NCBI RefSeq assembly: GCF_003859795.1
Contig: NZ_RQYI01000011.1
Coordinates: forward strand, 1-62,902
Source: Alloprevotella sp. OH1205_COT-284
GTDB taxonomy: Bacteria > Bacteroidota > Bacteroidia > Bacteroidales > Bacteroidaceae
Length of the DNA stretch: 62,902 nucleotides
Reading direction: 5' to 3'
Made by a program: the position numbers and the translations under genes. Shown piece after piece: positions 21,056 to 30,128 of this stretch. The notes under the pieces were generated by a model, which was not told the DNA's origin, ran no database searches, and saw only the letters and a program-made list of their open reading frames with translations. Each line of letters starts with the position of its first letter. The first letter of the stretch is position 1.

Positions 21056-21203
21056 AAAGACCTAAATTCGCCAACTTCCTGTTTGCTTTTCTTCTCGGTC
21101 ATTCTGCCCCTTTCGACCTTTGTCTGAAAGGACTTTTCTCATGCGTGGTGTCTTGGCCTTCAAGAATAGAGGGTAATGTGCCGACAGACAATTTCGATGG
21201 ATA

Positions 21204-21244
21204 CTGTCCTATAAAAGTGTGTAAGCTTCATTGTTCTTAGTCTG
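21204..21244 (+). repeat. short direct repeat, copy B
   Basis: CTGTCCTATAAAAGTGTGTA and the following bases resemble 20211-20254 in the same orientation. About 950 bp of AT-rich noncoding sequence lies between the two copies. Confidence 0.5.
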
Positions 21245-21416
21245 TTTTCGAATTTCACCACAAAGATTGAGAAATTAGTTCATATCAAAAAAGGCTCGTG
21301 TGTATATTCGGAACATTCGGCAATCCTTTGACCGTATGCGCGAAATTCTCATGTGCGAATTATGTGGAAAGACGAAGATAAATCTCCTTAAAACAACCGC
21401 ATTCAAAAAAAACTTG

Positions 21417-21424
21417 TATTTTTG
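21417..21424 (+). promoter_or_regulatory. -7 element of the DUF2723 gene
   Basis: TATTTTTGC fits the -7 consensus, 60 bp before the start codon. No strong -33 was seen. Confidence 0.5.
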
Positions 21425-21483
21425 CACGATGAAGTGTTCTTATCCGAACAAACGTCCTCGCAACATACACCGGTTTTACTTTC

Positions 21484-24400
21484 ATGAAAAACTTTAAACT
21501 GATCAACAATCTCTCGGGTTGGGCGGTGTTTTTGGTAGCCGCCGTGACCTACTGCCTCACGGTGGAACCCTCCCCCTCCTTTTGGGACTGCCCGGAATTT
21601 ATCACCACAGCCGTGAAACTCGAAGTGGGTCACCCGCCCGGTGCGCCGTTCTTTATGCTGACGGGCAATTTGTTTTCGCAATTTGCTTCGTCGCCGGAAC
21701 AAGCCGGCTATTGGCTCAACATCATGAGCGCACTGTTGTCGGCATTCTGCATTCTGTTTCTCTTTTGGAGCATCACCCATTTGGCACGCAAACTCATTTG
21801 CACCGACGGCGTGGTGCAGACCACGGCGCAAACCCTCGTCATCCTCGGCTGCGGTCTGGCGGGAGCTTTGGCCTACACATGGAGCGACACCTTTTGGTTT
21901 TCGGCCGTAGAGGCTGAGGTCTATGCCTATTCTTCCATGTTCACGGCGTTGGTGTTTTGGCTCATTTTGAAATGGGAAGACAATGCCGATGCTCCACACT
22001 CCGACCGCTGGTTGGTGTTGATTTTCTATCTCACCGGCCTCTCCATTGGTGTTCACCTGCTCAATTTGCTCTGTTTGCCGGCCATCGGATTGGTGTATTA
22101 TTACAAGAAAACTCCCGATGCCAATCTTAAAGGCAGCCTCTTTGCATTGGGAGTGAGCTTGGTGTTGGTGGCCGCGGTGCTCTACGGCGTCGTGCCCGGC
22201 ATCGTGAAAGTGGGCGGTTGGTTCGAATTGCTTTTCGTCAATGGCCTCGGCCTGCCGTTCAATTCGGGCATGGTCATCTACATTCTCCTGCTCATCGGCG
22301 TGGTGTGTGCCGCCATTTGGTCTACCACCCGACACAATCGCCGCCTCATCGTGGGGTTGTATGTGGCCAGCGTAGCCATGCTCGGCATTCCCTTCTACGG
22401 CAAGGGCTATCTTCTTCCGATCAGCCTTGGCATTGTTTTGCTGTCCGCACTCACCGCCCTGCTGCTTTGGAAAAAAGAAAACCAATATGTGGTGCGCAAG
22501 CGTTTTCTGAACACCTCGCTGCTTTGCATGCTGATGCTCATGATCGGCTATTCGAGCTATGCGGTGATCGTCATTCGCTCGACGCAAAACACTCCGATGG
22601 ATCAAAATTCGCCCGAAGACATCTTCTCGCTCGGCGCCTATCTCAACCGCGAGCAATACGGCACGAAGCCTTTGTTTTACGGAGAAGCCTTCACCTCCGA
22701 ACCGATTGAGGTGATGAAAGAAGACCGCGTGCAACGCCACGAAAAGCTCACCCCCGACGAGCCCGACCGCTACGACGTGGTCGAGGTCGAGGCGCAACTC
22801 AAATATCCCTCCGAACTGAAAATGCTCTTCCCGCGCATGCACTCCCACCGCCATGAACGACACTACAAGGACTGGTTGGGAGGTGTGAAAACGCATCCCG
22901 TGATTTTCTCTTTTGAACGCGACGGAGAGGTGTACAACAACCTTGAAGGCGAAATGCCCTCACAGTGGGACAACCTGCGCTTTTTCCTGTCCTATCAGGT
23001 GAACTTCATGTATTGGCGTTATTTCATGTGGAACTTCTCCGGTCGCCAAAACGACGTGCAGAGCTTCGGCGAGTTGGAACACGGCAACTGGATCACGGGT
23101 ATCCCCTTCATCGACAATGCCCTCTATGGCGATCAGTCGAAACTCCCGACCGTTTTGCGCGAAAACAAAGGGCACAACGTCTTCTTCATGTTGCCTCTTT
23201 TGCTCGGATTGCTCGGTCTTTTCTGGCAGGCCTATCGCGGCAAGAAAGGCATTCAGCAATTTTGGGTGGTGTTCTTCTTGTTTTTCATGACGGGATTGGC
23301 CATTGTGCTTTATATCAACCAAACGCCGAGCGAACCTCGCGAGCGCGACTATGCCTATGCCGGTTCTTTCTATGCCTTTGCCATTTGGATCGGATTGGGC
23401 GTGGCTGCCGTGGCCGATTTGCTCCGACGCTATGCCAAGGTTTCTCATCTTGCCGCTGCGGCGATTGCCGTTGTTTTCGGCGTGGCCGTTCCGCTCCAAA
23501 TGGTCAGCCAGACTTGGGACGACCACGATCGTTCCGACCGATATGCGGCACGCGACTTCGGTCTCAACTACCTCAACAGTCTTGACAAAAAGGGAAATCC
23601 CGTGATCTTCACCAACGGCGACAACGACACCTTCCCCCTTTGGTACGGCCAAGACGTGGAGGGCGAACGCACCGACGCCCGTGTGTGCAACCTGTCGTAT
23701 CTCCACACCGACTGGTACATCGACCAAATGGTGCGTCCGGCATGGGACAGCCCCGCACTGCCCATCACTTGGAAACGCTGGGAATATGTGGACAATATGG
23801 GTAAGGATCGCGTCGTCATCCGTCCGCACAACGACATTCTCTTCCAACTCAAAGACCAACTTCGCCAAGAAGGCAGCAACGAAGATCCGTTCGAATTGAA
23901 ATACATCATCGACAAATTCGTGCGCAATCCCGAATTTGGTTTCATCCCGACCGACTCGGTGGTGGTCAGCATCGACAAGGAGGCCGTTCTCAAAAGCGGA
24001 ATGATGCTCCCCAACGGCAAAGACAGCATCCCCGAAAAGATGCACATTTCGCTAAAAGGGAAACGACATCTGACCAAGAGCGAAATGATGGTCTACGAAA
24101 TGTTGGCCAACCACAATTGGACGCGCCCCCTCTACATGAGCGCCACACTCGGAGGAGAAAATCATGCACATCTCGACAACTATCTCACGCTCGAAGGCCT
24201 CGCCAACCGCATCACGCCCTTCAATCAAGGCGGAAAGGCCATAGATACGGAGCGGATGTACGACAACATGATGAACAGATTCCGCTACGGCAACATGGCC
24301 AAACGCGGCATCTACATCGACCAAACCATTATGCGCATGTGTCAGACACATCGCCAAAAGTTTGTACAACTCATCGGCGCACTGCTCAAAGAGGGCAAGA

Positions 24401-24852
24401 AGGACAAAGCCCTCAAAGCCCTCGAAAAGAGCGAAGAGGTATTGCCGGGCTACAACATCCCCTACGAGCCTTACATGGCAGGATTTGATCCGCGCGAAAT
24501 GGCCATTCGCCTGCCCGAATACTGGCACGCCGTGGGACGCCCCCAAGAGGCGGAACGCATTTTGGCAAGCATCGTCAAGACTTCACAAGAATACTTGGAG
24601 TGGTTCAACAGCCTTTCCGACAGCCGCATGGAAAGCTACATCGGCAACATCGAACTGCATTACCTCTATTTGGCCGCAGCACATCGCAGTTTGAAAACCT
24701 GCGGTTCCAAACAGGCCGATGCGCTCGACCTGTATTTGCACCGTTTCGAGAGCACCAAGGCCGGCCAACGCCTTGCTCGCAGCATGATGCAGCGACAAAT
24801 GCAGGCCAACGATGCCCCTCAGAAACAACTCTTCACCGACGAAGACCTCTAA
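21484..24852 (+). CDS. DUF2723 family multi-pass membrane protein (GT-C-like)
   Basis: The 1122-residue protein begins with a hydrophobic segment and the DUF2723 hallmark TVEPSPSFWDCPEFI and GHPPGAPFF (about 27-55). It has about ten to twelve membrane spans up to residue ~680. A soluble C-terminal region of about 440 residues follows, with helices resembling TPR-like packing toward the end. The topology, with an acidic first loop, resembles GT-C glycosyltransferases that use lipid-linked sugars, and DUF2723 is widespread in Bacteroidetes. A role in envelope protein or glycan glycosylation is inference. The next gene starts 3 bp after its stop, so they are co-transcribed. Confidence 0.88.
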   Translation: MKNFKLINNLSGWAVFLVAAVTYCLTVEPSPSFWDCPEFITTAVKLEVGHPPGAPFFMLTGNLFSQFASSPEQAGYWLNIMSALLSAFCILFLFWSITHLARKLICTDGVVQTTAQTLVILGCGLAGALAYTWSDTFWFSAVEAEVYAYSSMFTALVFWLILKWEDNADAPHSDRWLVLIFYLTGLSIGVHLLNLLCLPAIGLVYYYKKTPDANLKGSLFALGVSLVLVAAVLYGVVPGIVKVGGWFELLFVNGLGLPFNSGMVIYILLLIGVVCAAIWSTTRHNRRLIVGLYVASVAMLGIPFYGKGYLLPISLGIVLLSALTALLLWKKENQYVVRKRFLNTSLLCMLMLMIGYSSYAVIVIRSTQNTPMDQNSPEDIFSLGAYLNREQYGTKPLFYGEAFTSEPIEVMKEDRVQRHEKLTPDEPDRYDVVEVEAQLKYPSELKMLFPRMHSHRHERHYKDWLGGVKTHPVIFSFERDGEVYNNLEGEMPSQWDNLRFFLSYQVNFMYWRYFMWNFSGRQNDVQSFGELEHGNWITGIPFIDNALYGDQSKLPTVLRENKGHNVFFMLPLLLGLLGLFWQAYRGKKGIQQFWVVFFLFFMTGLAIVLYINQTPSEPRERDYAYAGSFYAFAIWIGLGVAAVADLLRRYAKVSHLAAAAIAVVFGVAVPLQMVSQTWDDHDRSDRYAARDFGLNYLNSLDKKGNPVIFTNGDNDTFPLWYGQDVEGERTDARVCNLSYLHTDWYIDQMVRPAWDSPALPITWKRWEYVDNMGKDRVVIRPHNDILFQLKDQLRQEGSNEDPFELKYIIDKFVRNPEFGFIPTDSVVVSIDKEAVLKSGMMLPNGKDSIPEKMHISLKGKRHLTKSEMMVYEMLANHNWTRPLYMSATLGGENHAHLDNYLTLEGLANRITPFNQGGKAIDTERMYDNMMNRFRYGNMAKRGIYIDQTIMRMCQTHRQKFVQLIGALLKEGKKDKALKALEKSEEVLPGYNIPYEPYMAGFDPREMAIRLPEYWHAVGRPQEAERILASIVKTSQEYLEWFNSLSDSRMESYIGNIELHYLYLAAAHRSLKTCGSKQADALDLYLHRFESTKAGQRLARSMMQRQMQANDAPQKQLFTDEDL

Positions 24853-24854
24853 CC

Positions 24855-25463
24855 ATGATTATCGAGCAGCCGGCCTTCTTTCTCCGTTGGCTTTATCCGC
24901 ACGCCCTGTGGCGGATGAATCCGCGAGAACGGGCGGTCTACCTCACGTTCGACGACGGTCCCATTCCCGAAGTCACCCCATGGGTGTTGGATGTTTTGGC
25001 GCAATATGACGCAAAAGCCACCTTCTTCATGGTGGGCGACAACATTCGCAAACATCCCGACATCTTCGAACGTGTCAAAGCCGCCGGTCATCGGTTGGGC
25101 AACCACACCTACAACCACCTCTCCGGACACCTCCACGGCATCAGTTCCTATCTGCGCAATGTGGAGAAAGCCAACGAATATCTGCACACCGATCTCTTTC
25201 GGCCGCCACACGGATGGATGAAATGGAAACAATATCACGCCATCCGCCGCCGATACCGCGTGGTGATGTGGGATCTCGTGACACGCGATTACAGCACACG
25301 CCTCAATGGCGAAGAAGTGTTGGCCAACGTCAAACGCTACGCCCGACCCGGCAGCATCATCACCTTTCACGATTCGCTGAAAAGCTACGAGAAGATACGC
25401 TATGCCCTGCCGTTGTCGCTCGAATGGTTGAAGAACGAGGGTTATGCTTTCAAGGTTTTCTGA
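24855..25463 (+). CDS. NodB-type polysaccharide deacetylase
   Basis: This family removes N- or O-acetyl groups from polysaccharides or peptidoglycan with a metal-bound Asp-His-His site. The 202-residue protein shows motif 1 TFDDGP (about 31-36, catalytic Asp33 and metal Asp34). Motif 2 is the HTYNHLSGH region (about 91-100), motif 3 is FRPPHGWMK (near 115), and a C-terminal TFHDS follows. There is no clear signal peptide, though the N-terminus (AFFLRWLYPHALW) is hydrophobic. It starts 2 bases after the DUF2723 stop and overlaps no other real gene. Its substrate is not deducible. Confidence 0.92.
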   Translation: MIIEQPAFFLRWLYPHALWRMNPRERAVYLTFDDGPIPEVTPWVLDVLAQYDAKATFFMVGDNIRKHPDIFERVKAAGHRLGNHTYNHLSGHLHGISSYLRNVEKANEYLHTDLFRPPHGWMKWKQYHAIRRRYRVVMWDLVTRDYSTRLNGEEVLANVKRYARPGSIITFHDSLKSYEKIRYALPLSLEWLKNEGYAFKVF

Positions 25464-25473
25464 TCTCTTTCCC

Positions 25474-26439
25474 ATGCCGACCACGCTCTCTTCCGATTTC
25501 ATAAAAGCCGAAGCTCTCCGCCTCGGCTTTTTTGCTTGCGGTCTCTCGGCGGCAGCTCCCATCGACAAACAAAGAGCGCAACGGCGCGAACGCTGGGTGG
25601 CAGAGGGTTGCCATGCCGAAATGAGCTATCTGGAACGCAACGAAGACAAACGGCGCGATCCCCGTTTGCTTGTGGAAGGAGCACAAACCGTCGTTTCGGT
25701 GGCGTTAAACTACTACACCTTCGTACCCGACACCGAACACGGCGGCGAACGCCACATTCCCATAGCGCGCTATGCCCGAGGCAGGGACTATCACGACGTG
25801 ATGAAACAACGGTTGCATGCCCTGCTCCATATACTCGCAGAGAAATACGGAGAGCCGTCGCTGGCAGGTTCGCGAGCATTTGTAGACACGGCTCCCATCG
25901 ACGAGCGGTATTGGGCATGGCGTTCGGGACTGGGTTGGATCGGGAAAAACACCCAACTCATCATTCCCGGTGCGGGCAGCTATTTCTTTCTCGGCGAACT
26001 CCTGCTCACTCTTCCGGCCGACAACTACGACAGCCCCATAAAAAATCGCTGCGGCACTTGCCGCCGATGCCTGACCTCCTGCCCGACACAAGCCCTGTCG
26101 GAAGAAAACGGACTTGACGCACGTCGCTGTCTGTCTTATCTGACCATAGAATATCGGGGAGAGAACCTTCCCGAAGGAACGGGGCGGAAAATGGGCAACA
26201 CCTTCTACGGATGTGACAGATGTTCGGACTGCTGTCCGTGGAACAAATGGGCACGCCCCACGGCCGAAACCGACTTTCAACCCTCACAAGCACTGCTGAA
26301 CATGACTTTCGAGGATTGGAAAAAACTCACCATTGAGGAATATCGAAAATTGTTTAAGGGATCGGCCGTGAAACGTGCCAAATATGAAGGATTGACGCGC
26401 AACATTCGCACACTTGCCGAAGCCGAGACAGAAGAATGA
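25474..26439 (+). CDS. queG: epoxyqueuosine reductase
   Basis: QueG performs the last step of queuosine tRNA modification, reducing epoxyqueuosine with cobalamin and two [4Fe-4S] clusters. The 321-residue protein has the conserved VDTAPIDERYWAWRSGLGWIG core (about 137-156, catalytic Asp138). The first ferredoxin motif is CGTCRRCLTSCP (Cys193, 196, 199, 203), and the second is YGCDRCSDCCPWN (about 246-257). ATG 25474 was chosen because it gives the normal N-terminus. It lies 10 bp after the deacetylase stop, probably in the same operon. Confidence 0.95.
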   Translation: MPTTLSSDFIKAEALRLGFFACGLSAAAPIDKQRAQRRERWVAEGCHAEMSYLERNEDKRRDPRLLVEGAQTVVSVALNYYTFVPDTEHGGERHIPIARYARGRDYHDVMKQRLHALLHILAEKYGEPSLAGSRAFVDTAPIDERYWAWRSGLGWIGKNTQLIIPGAGSYFFLGELLLTLPADNYDSPIKNRCGTCRRCLTSCPTQALSEENGLDARRCLSYLTIEYRGENLPEGTGRKMGNTFYGCDRCSDCCPWNKWARPTAETDFQPSQALLNMTFEDWKKLTIEEYRKLFKGSAVKRAKYEGLTRNIRTLAEAETEE

Positions 26440-26555
26440 GGGGGCGACACGTTTTTTTTGCGGCATGATCCCACAAGTTTCCGAGAGAGGAATACTCGTA
26501 ATAAAAACGATGACCGTTGACCGATGATCATCGCCGGAAAGATAGACGGTCGCAA
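26440..26555. other. intergenic sequence after queG
   Basis: No gene is supported. There is a T-run directly after the stop codon (about 26452-26460) but no clear stem. Confidence 0.35.
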
Positions 26556-26639
26556 CTACCTCTGATTCCCTAAAAACTACCTCTGAGCCGGTAAAAACTA
26601 CCTCTGAGGTAGAACATTCTTCCTCCAAGGTAATAACCT
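26556..26639 (+). repeat. tandem array of four 21-bp units (CTACCTCTGA type)
   Basis: Units begin at 26556, 26577, 26598 and 26619, exactly 21 bp apart. The first three share CTACCTCTGA; the fourth is CTTCCTCCAA. On the other strand this is the same AGGTAG core as in the composite elements, but the GAAGGCAA segments are missing here. Confidence 0.8.
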
Positions 26640-26898
26640 CCGGCTCCCATCGGAGTGAAAAACGGCCCCTCTCTCGCACACACACTTTATAATTGTATTT
26701 ATTTCCACAAGCCTCCGCTAAAAGAAACAAAGGCAGGTTTCAACGGAGAAGCACCGACATCAAAAACAGATGCACCACAGCAAGCGTCCAAGGAGAAGAA
26801 GTTGCCTCGCGAAGATGCCGTTTTCGAGGTGCATTGCAGAACTTGTATAGACAAATAGGTTACAAACAACGAAAATCCGATAAAAAACACACAAAATA
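26640..26898. other. intergenic sequence between array and metK promoter
   Basis: No gene is supported. Short frames on both strands lack recognisable features. Confidence 0.35.
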
Positions 26899-26930
26899 TT
26901 TGGACAACACCGCAAAAGCACGTACTTTTG
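26899..26930 (+). promoter_or_regulatory. metK promoter
   Basis: TTTG at 26899-26902, a 20-nt spacer and TACTTTTG at 26923-26930 followed by C: a very good match. The start site should be near 26937, leaving a leader of about 257 nt before metK. Confidence 0.75.
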
Positions 26931-26936
26931 CACTCA

Positions 26937-27193
26937 CAAACGAACGAGGACAGATTTGACTGCTTGCAACCTCAGAAAAAAATGCTAAAACGATAGTCGC
27001 CTTTAACCGAGAGAATTTTGATTATGTCGAAAGACACGGCGACATTCCACAGAGGCATTTTCCCATTCACTTGTCCCGTTCTGCTTTCGCTTCGGCGAGG
27101 AGCAGGATTTTTTTTATTCGTCGGGCACTTCCGTTTCTTTTCTCGCCGAGTGCAAACGACACTTTTTCATCAACCCCCAACTCACTCAACATC
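26937..27193 (+). promoter_or_regulatory. metK leader with attenuator-like structure
   Basis: After the promoter come a five-codon mini-frame (ATG CTA AAA CGA TAG, near 26982) and a GTCGCC/GGCGAC stem (about 26996-27001 with 27040-27045) enclosing GTC-GAAA-GAC. A terminator follows at 27081-27115, 79 nt before metK. This layout is typical of transcription attenuation. It does not match the SAM-I consensus, and I could not fit SAM-II. The mini-frame could be chance. Confidence 0.45.
27081..27115 (+). terminator. terminator inside the metK leader
   Basis: CTGCTTTCGC pairs with GCGAGGAGCAG around a TTCG tetraloop (one bulged A). Eight T follow at 27108-27115. Confidence 0.75.
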
Positions 27194-28486
27194 ATGGCAT
27201 ACCTTTTCACATCGGAATCCGTTTCGGAAGGACATCCCGACAAAGTGGCCGACCAAATCTCCGACGCCATTCTCGACGAAATGTTGGCGTTCGACCCTCA
27301 CTCGAAAGTTGCTTGCGAAACCCTCGTCACCACCGGACAGGTCGTAGTGGCCGGCGAGGTGAAGACAGAGGCTTATGTCGATCTGCAAGATGTGGTGCGT
27401 CGCACCATTCGACGCATCGGCTACACGAAAGCCGAATATAAATTCGATGCCGACAGTTGCGGTATTTTCTCCGCCATACACGAACAAAGCGAAGACATCA
27501 ACCGCGGCGTGGAACGCGAAAATCCCGAAAACCAAGGAGCCGGCGATCAAGGCATGATGTTCGGATATGCCAACAACGAAACCGACCGCTACATGCCCCT
27601 CCCCTTATCATTGGCACACGACATCCTCATCGTATTGGCAGACATTCGTCGCGAAGGTAAAGAAATGACCTATCTGCGCCCCGATTCCAAGAGCCAAGTA
27701 ACCGTGGAATACGACGAGAACGGACAGGCCTCGCGCATCGACACCATCGTCGTAAGCACACAGCACGACGATTTCATCTCGGCCGCAGAAGCCGGTTCGC
27801 AAGCGGCGGCCGACGAGCAGATGTTGGCACGTATTCACCACGACGTGGTCAACATCCTCATTCCCCGCGTGTTGCGCGATCGGGTCAATACGCCCCAAGT
27901 GAAGGCCTTGTTTGAAAAAGGCGAGATAAAATATCACGTTAATCCCACGGGCAAGTTTGTGATCGGCGGCCCTCACGGCGACACCGGACTGACGGGCAGA
28001 AAAATCATCGTCGACACTTATGGCGGCAAAGGGGCTCACGGAGGCGGTGCGTTTTCGGGAAAAGACCCCTCGAAAGTCGATCGTTCGGCAGCCTATGCCG
28101 CACGCCATATTGCCAAAAACATGGTGGCCGCCGGCGTGGCCGACGAAATGCTCGTGCAACTGGCCTATGCCATCGGCGTGGCCGACCCCGTAAGCGTATT
28201 TGTCGATACGTACGGCCGCAGCAAAGTTTCCATGTCCGACGGCGAAATCGCCCACAAAATACAAGAACTCTTCGATTTGCGACCGGCAGCGATCGAACGC
28301 TCCCTCAACCTGCGCCAACCGATCTACGAAGAAACCGCTCGCTACGGACACCTCGGCCGTCGCAACCGCATCGTAAAGAAAACTTTTCATCAACGCGGAC
28401 AAGCCCCCAAAGCAATGGAAGTGGAACTCTTCACATGGGAAAAACTCGATCGCGTCGATGACATTCGCGCCGCTTTCGGCCTTTGA
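27194..28486 (+). CDS. metK: S-adenosylmethionine synthetase
   Basis: MetK makes SAM from ATP and methionine in the cytosol. The 430-residue protein starts [20 protein letters not shown], the usual N-terminus with the ATP-binding His. [12 protein letters not shown] (about 115-126) and [19 protein letters not shown] (about 295) are signature motifs. The longer upstream frame is rejected because its N-terminus is unlike the family. The gene has its own promoter and long leader, and LOG follows after 9 bp. Confidence 0.97.
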   Translation: MAYLFTSESVSEGHPDKVADQISDAILDEMLAFDPHSKVACETLVTTGQVVVAGEVKTEAYVDLQDVVRRTIRRIGYTKAEYKFDADSCGIFSAIHEQSEDINRGVERENPENQGAGDQGMMFGYANNETDRYMPLPLSLAHDILIVLADIRREGKEMTYLRPDSKSQVTVEYDENGQASRIDTIVVSTQHDDFISAAEAGSQAAADEQMLARIHHDVVNILIPRVLRDRVNTPQVKALFEKGEIKYHVNPTGKFVIGGPHGDTGLTGRKIIVDTYGGKGAHGGGAFSGKDPSKVDRSAAYAARHIAKNMVAAGVADEMLVQLAYAIGVADPVSVFVDTYGRSKVSMSDGEIAHKIQELFDLRPAAIERSLNLRQPIYEETARYGHLGRRNRIVKKTFHQRGQAPKAMEVELFTWEKLDRVDDIRAAFGL

Positions 28487-28495
28487 TCCTCGTTT

Positions 28496-29071
28496 ATGAA
28501 CATCACCGTTTATGCTGCCTCATCGGGGCAGATACCCGAAATATATCACGATGCCGCCACCGAGCTCGGAACTCTCCTTGCCCGGCGGGGGCATACGCTG
28601 ATCAATGGCGCAGGATGCACCGGACTGATGGGCGCCGCCATAGATGCCTGCATGTCGGCAGGCGGCACGAGCATCGGGGTAATTCCGCAGTTTATGATCG
28701 AACAGGAGTGGCAACACAAGGGAATGAGCGAACTCATCGTCACGCCCGACATGCACACCCGCAAAGAAACGATGGCTTCACGCAGCGACGCCTGCATCGC
28801 TTGTCCCGGAGGGGTGGGGACACTCGAAGAATTGCTCGAAGTGATCACATGGAAACAGCTCGGGCTTTACTTCAAACCGATCGTCGTGCTCAACATCGAC
28901 GGATTCTACGACCCGCTCCTCGACTTGTTTGACCGCTGTGTTCGACAACGCTTCATGCGGCCGCAACATCGCGACATTTGGCAAGTGGCCGCCACGCCCG
29001 GCGAGGCCCTCCGCCTTTGCGAAGAAACACCTCTTTGGAACAGTGCCGTGCGTAAATATGCCGCACTTTAA
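28496..29071 (+). CDS. LOG family protein (cytokinin riboside phosphoribohydrolase-like)
   Basis: The 191-residue protein has the Rossmann-like LOG fold. The MHTRK motif (86-90) and PGGVGTLEE motif (104-112) form the nucleotide 5'-monophosphate site. Family members cleave the N-glycosidic bond of nucleoside monophosphates, releasing a base and ribose phosphate. The older 'lysine decarboxylase' label for this family is not supported. Its position 9 bp after metK suggests co-transcription; a functional link to SAM or purine salvage is speculation. Confidence 0.9.
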   Translation: MNITVYAASSGQIPEIYHDAATELGTLLARRGHTLINGAGCTGLMGAAIDACMSAGGTSIGVIPQFMIEQEWQHKGMSELIVTPDMHTRKETMASRSDACIACPGGVGTLEELLEVITWKQLGLYFKPIVVLNIDGFYDPLLDLFDRCVRQRFMRPQHRDIWQVAATPGEALRLCEETPLWNSAVRKYAAL

Positions 29072-29089
29072 CGCATAAAACCTCTCGCC

Positions 29090-30100
29090 GTGACCGACTC
29101 TCTCACCATCGTATCTCCAACCGCCCTTCCGACGCAAGCCGACACGCTTGCTCCCGACGACGGTATGCAGCGAAAAAGGTCGGTCGATTTTGTTGTCTAC
29201 GAAGCGGCCGACTCCGTCATGCAATCGCATTTCGGAGGAGAACCTTCCGTCTTACGGAAATTTGAAACACAGCTGCCGACGGCCGACGCTCCCGAATTTC
29301 CGCTACCGCACGACAGCACTTTCCTCGCAGGATTTCGCACCTTGTGGAACTCCCATTCACGCGACATCACATGGACACACGAATCCGTTCCCTATCGTCC
29401 GCAAGGAATTGCCGGCGATCCGGCACCCTATAAGTTTCGTACCGACGACTATGTCACGGCAGCCCTGATGCTCAGTTTTTTTCTAATGGTTTGGGTGTTA
29501 GCGTCTTCGTGGCATTTTTTGCGCACGATGTTGCGCGATTTTTTCGCTCATCGCCCTCACACCAATCTTTTCACCGATCGCGTGGGTGCTCTGAGAGGCA
29601 AATTTTTTCTCATCATGCAAACCTGCTTCTTGCAAGCCGTCATTTATTTCGACTACACGCAAGAGCAAATGCCCGATGTCTTCTACCAACTGTCGCCCTA
29701 CACGCTTCTATTATCCTCCACGGTCATCATTGCCGTTTACTATTCAGTCAAAATTTTTCTCTATCGTGCAGTAAACAGCGTATTCTTTTCGTCAGAACGT
29801 AGCAAACAATGGGACAACCATTTATTCGTATCGATTCTCTCAACCGGTTGTTTATTATTACCATTGAGCTTATTGGTCGTATTTTTCGATCTGCCTTTTC
29901 GCGAAACGCAAACAACTTACATTTTGCTCATGGCGATTGTCAAAAGCCTGTTATTCTATCAGTGTTATCGCATATTTTTCAACACGTTGTTAGGCAACCT
30001 ACACATAATTTTGTATTTTTGCGCTCTTGAAATAGTGCCCCTCATTTTTTTGTGGGGTTTCTTGGTAGGAGTCAGCCGCAGTTTGGTTGTTCTCGCCTAA
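29090..30100 (+). CDS. DUF4271 family membrane protein
   Basis: This 336-residue protein begins at GTG 29090, 18 bp after LOG. The first ~120 residues are soluble and low-complexity. From about 122 there are seven or so hydrophobic spans (AALMLSFFLMVWVLASS, LLLSSTVIIAVYYSV, LLPLSLLVVFF, ILLMAIVKSLLFYQC and others). The spacing and the hemD neighbour match DUF4271, a Bacteroidetes family commonly placed before uroporphyrinogen-III synthase. Its function is not known to me. Confidence 0.82.
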   Translation: MTDSLTIVSPTALPTQADTLAPDDGMQRKRSVDFVVYEAADSVMQSHFGGEPSVLRKFETQLPTADAPEFPLPHDSTFLAGFRTLWNSHSRDITWTHESVPYRPQGIAGDPAPYKFRTDDYVTAALMLSFFLMVWVLASSWHFLRTMLRDFFAHRPHTNLFTDRVGALRGKFFLIMQTCFLQAVIYFDYTQEQMPDVFYQLSPYTLLLSSTVIIAVYYSVKIFLYRAVNSVFFSSERSKQWDNHLFVSILSTGCLLLPLSLLVVFFDLPFRETQTTYILLMAIVKSLLFYQCYRIFFNTLLGNLHIILYFCALEIVPLIFLWGFLVGVSRSLVVLA

Positions 30101-30128
30101 TCCCTCTGTACAATACCTTTTATAGAAG

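Noticed and set aside
26556-26639. CRISPR array
   Set aside because: The 21-bp units are directly joined with no unique spacers, and no cas genes are present.
26937-27193. SAM-I riboswitch upstream of metK
   Set aside because: The conserved SAM-I core and its four-way junction segments were not found; only the terminator is clear.
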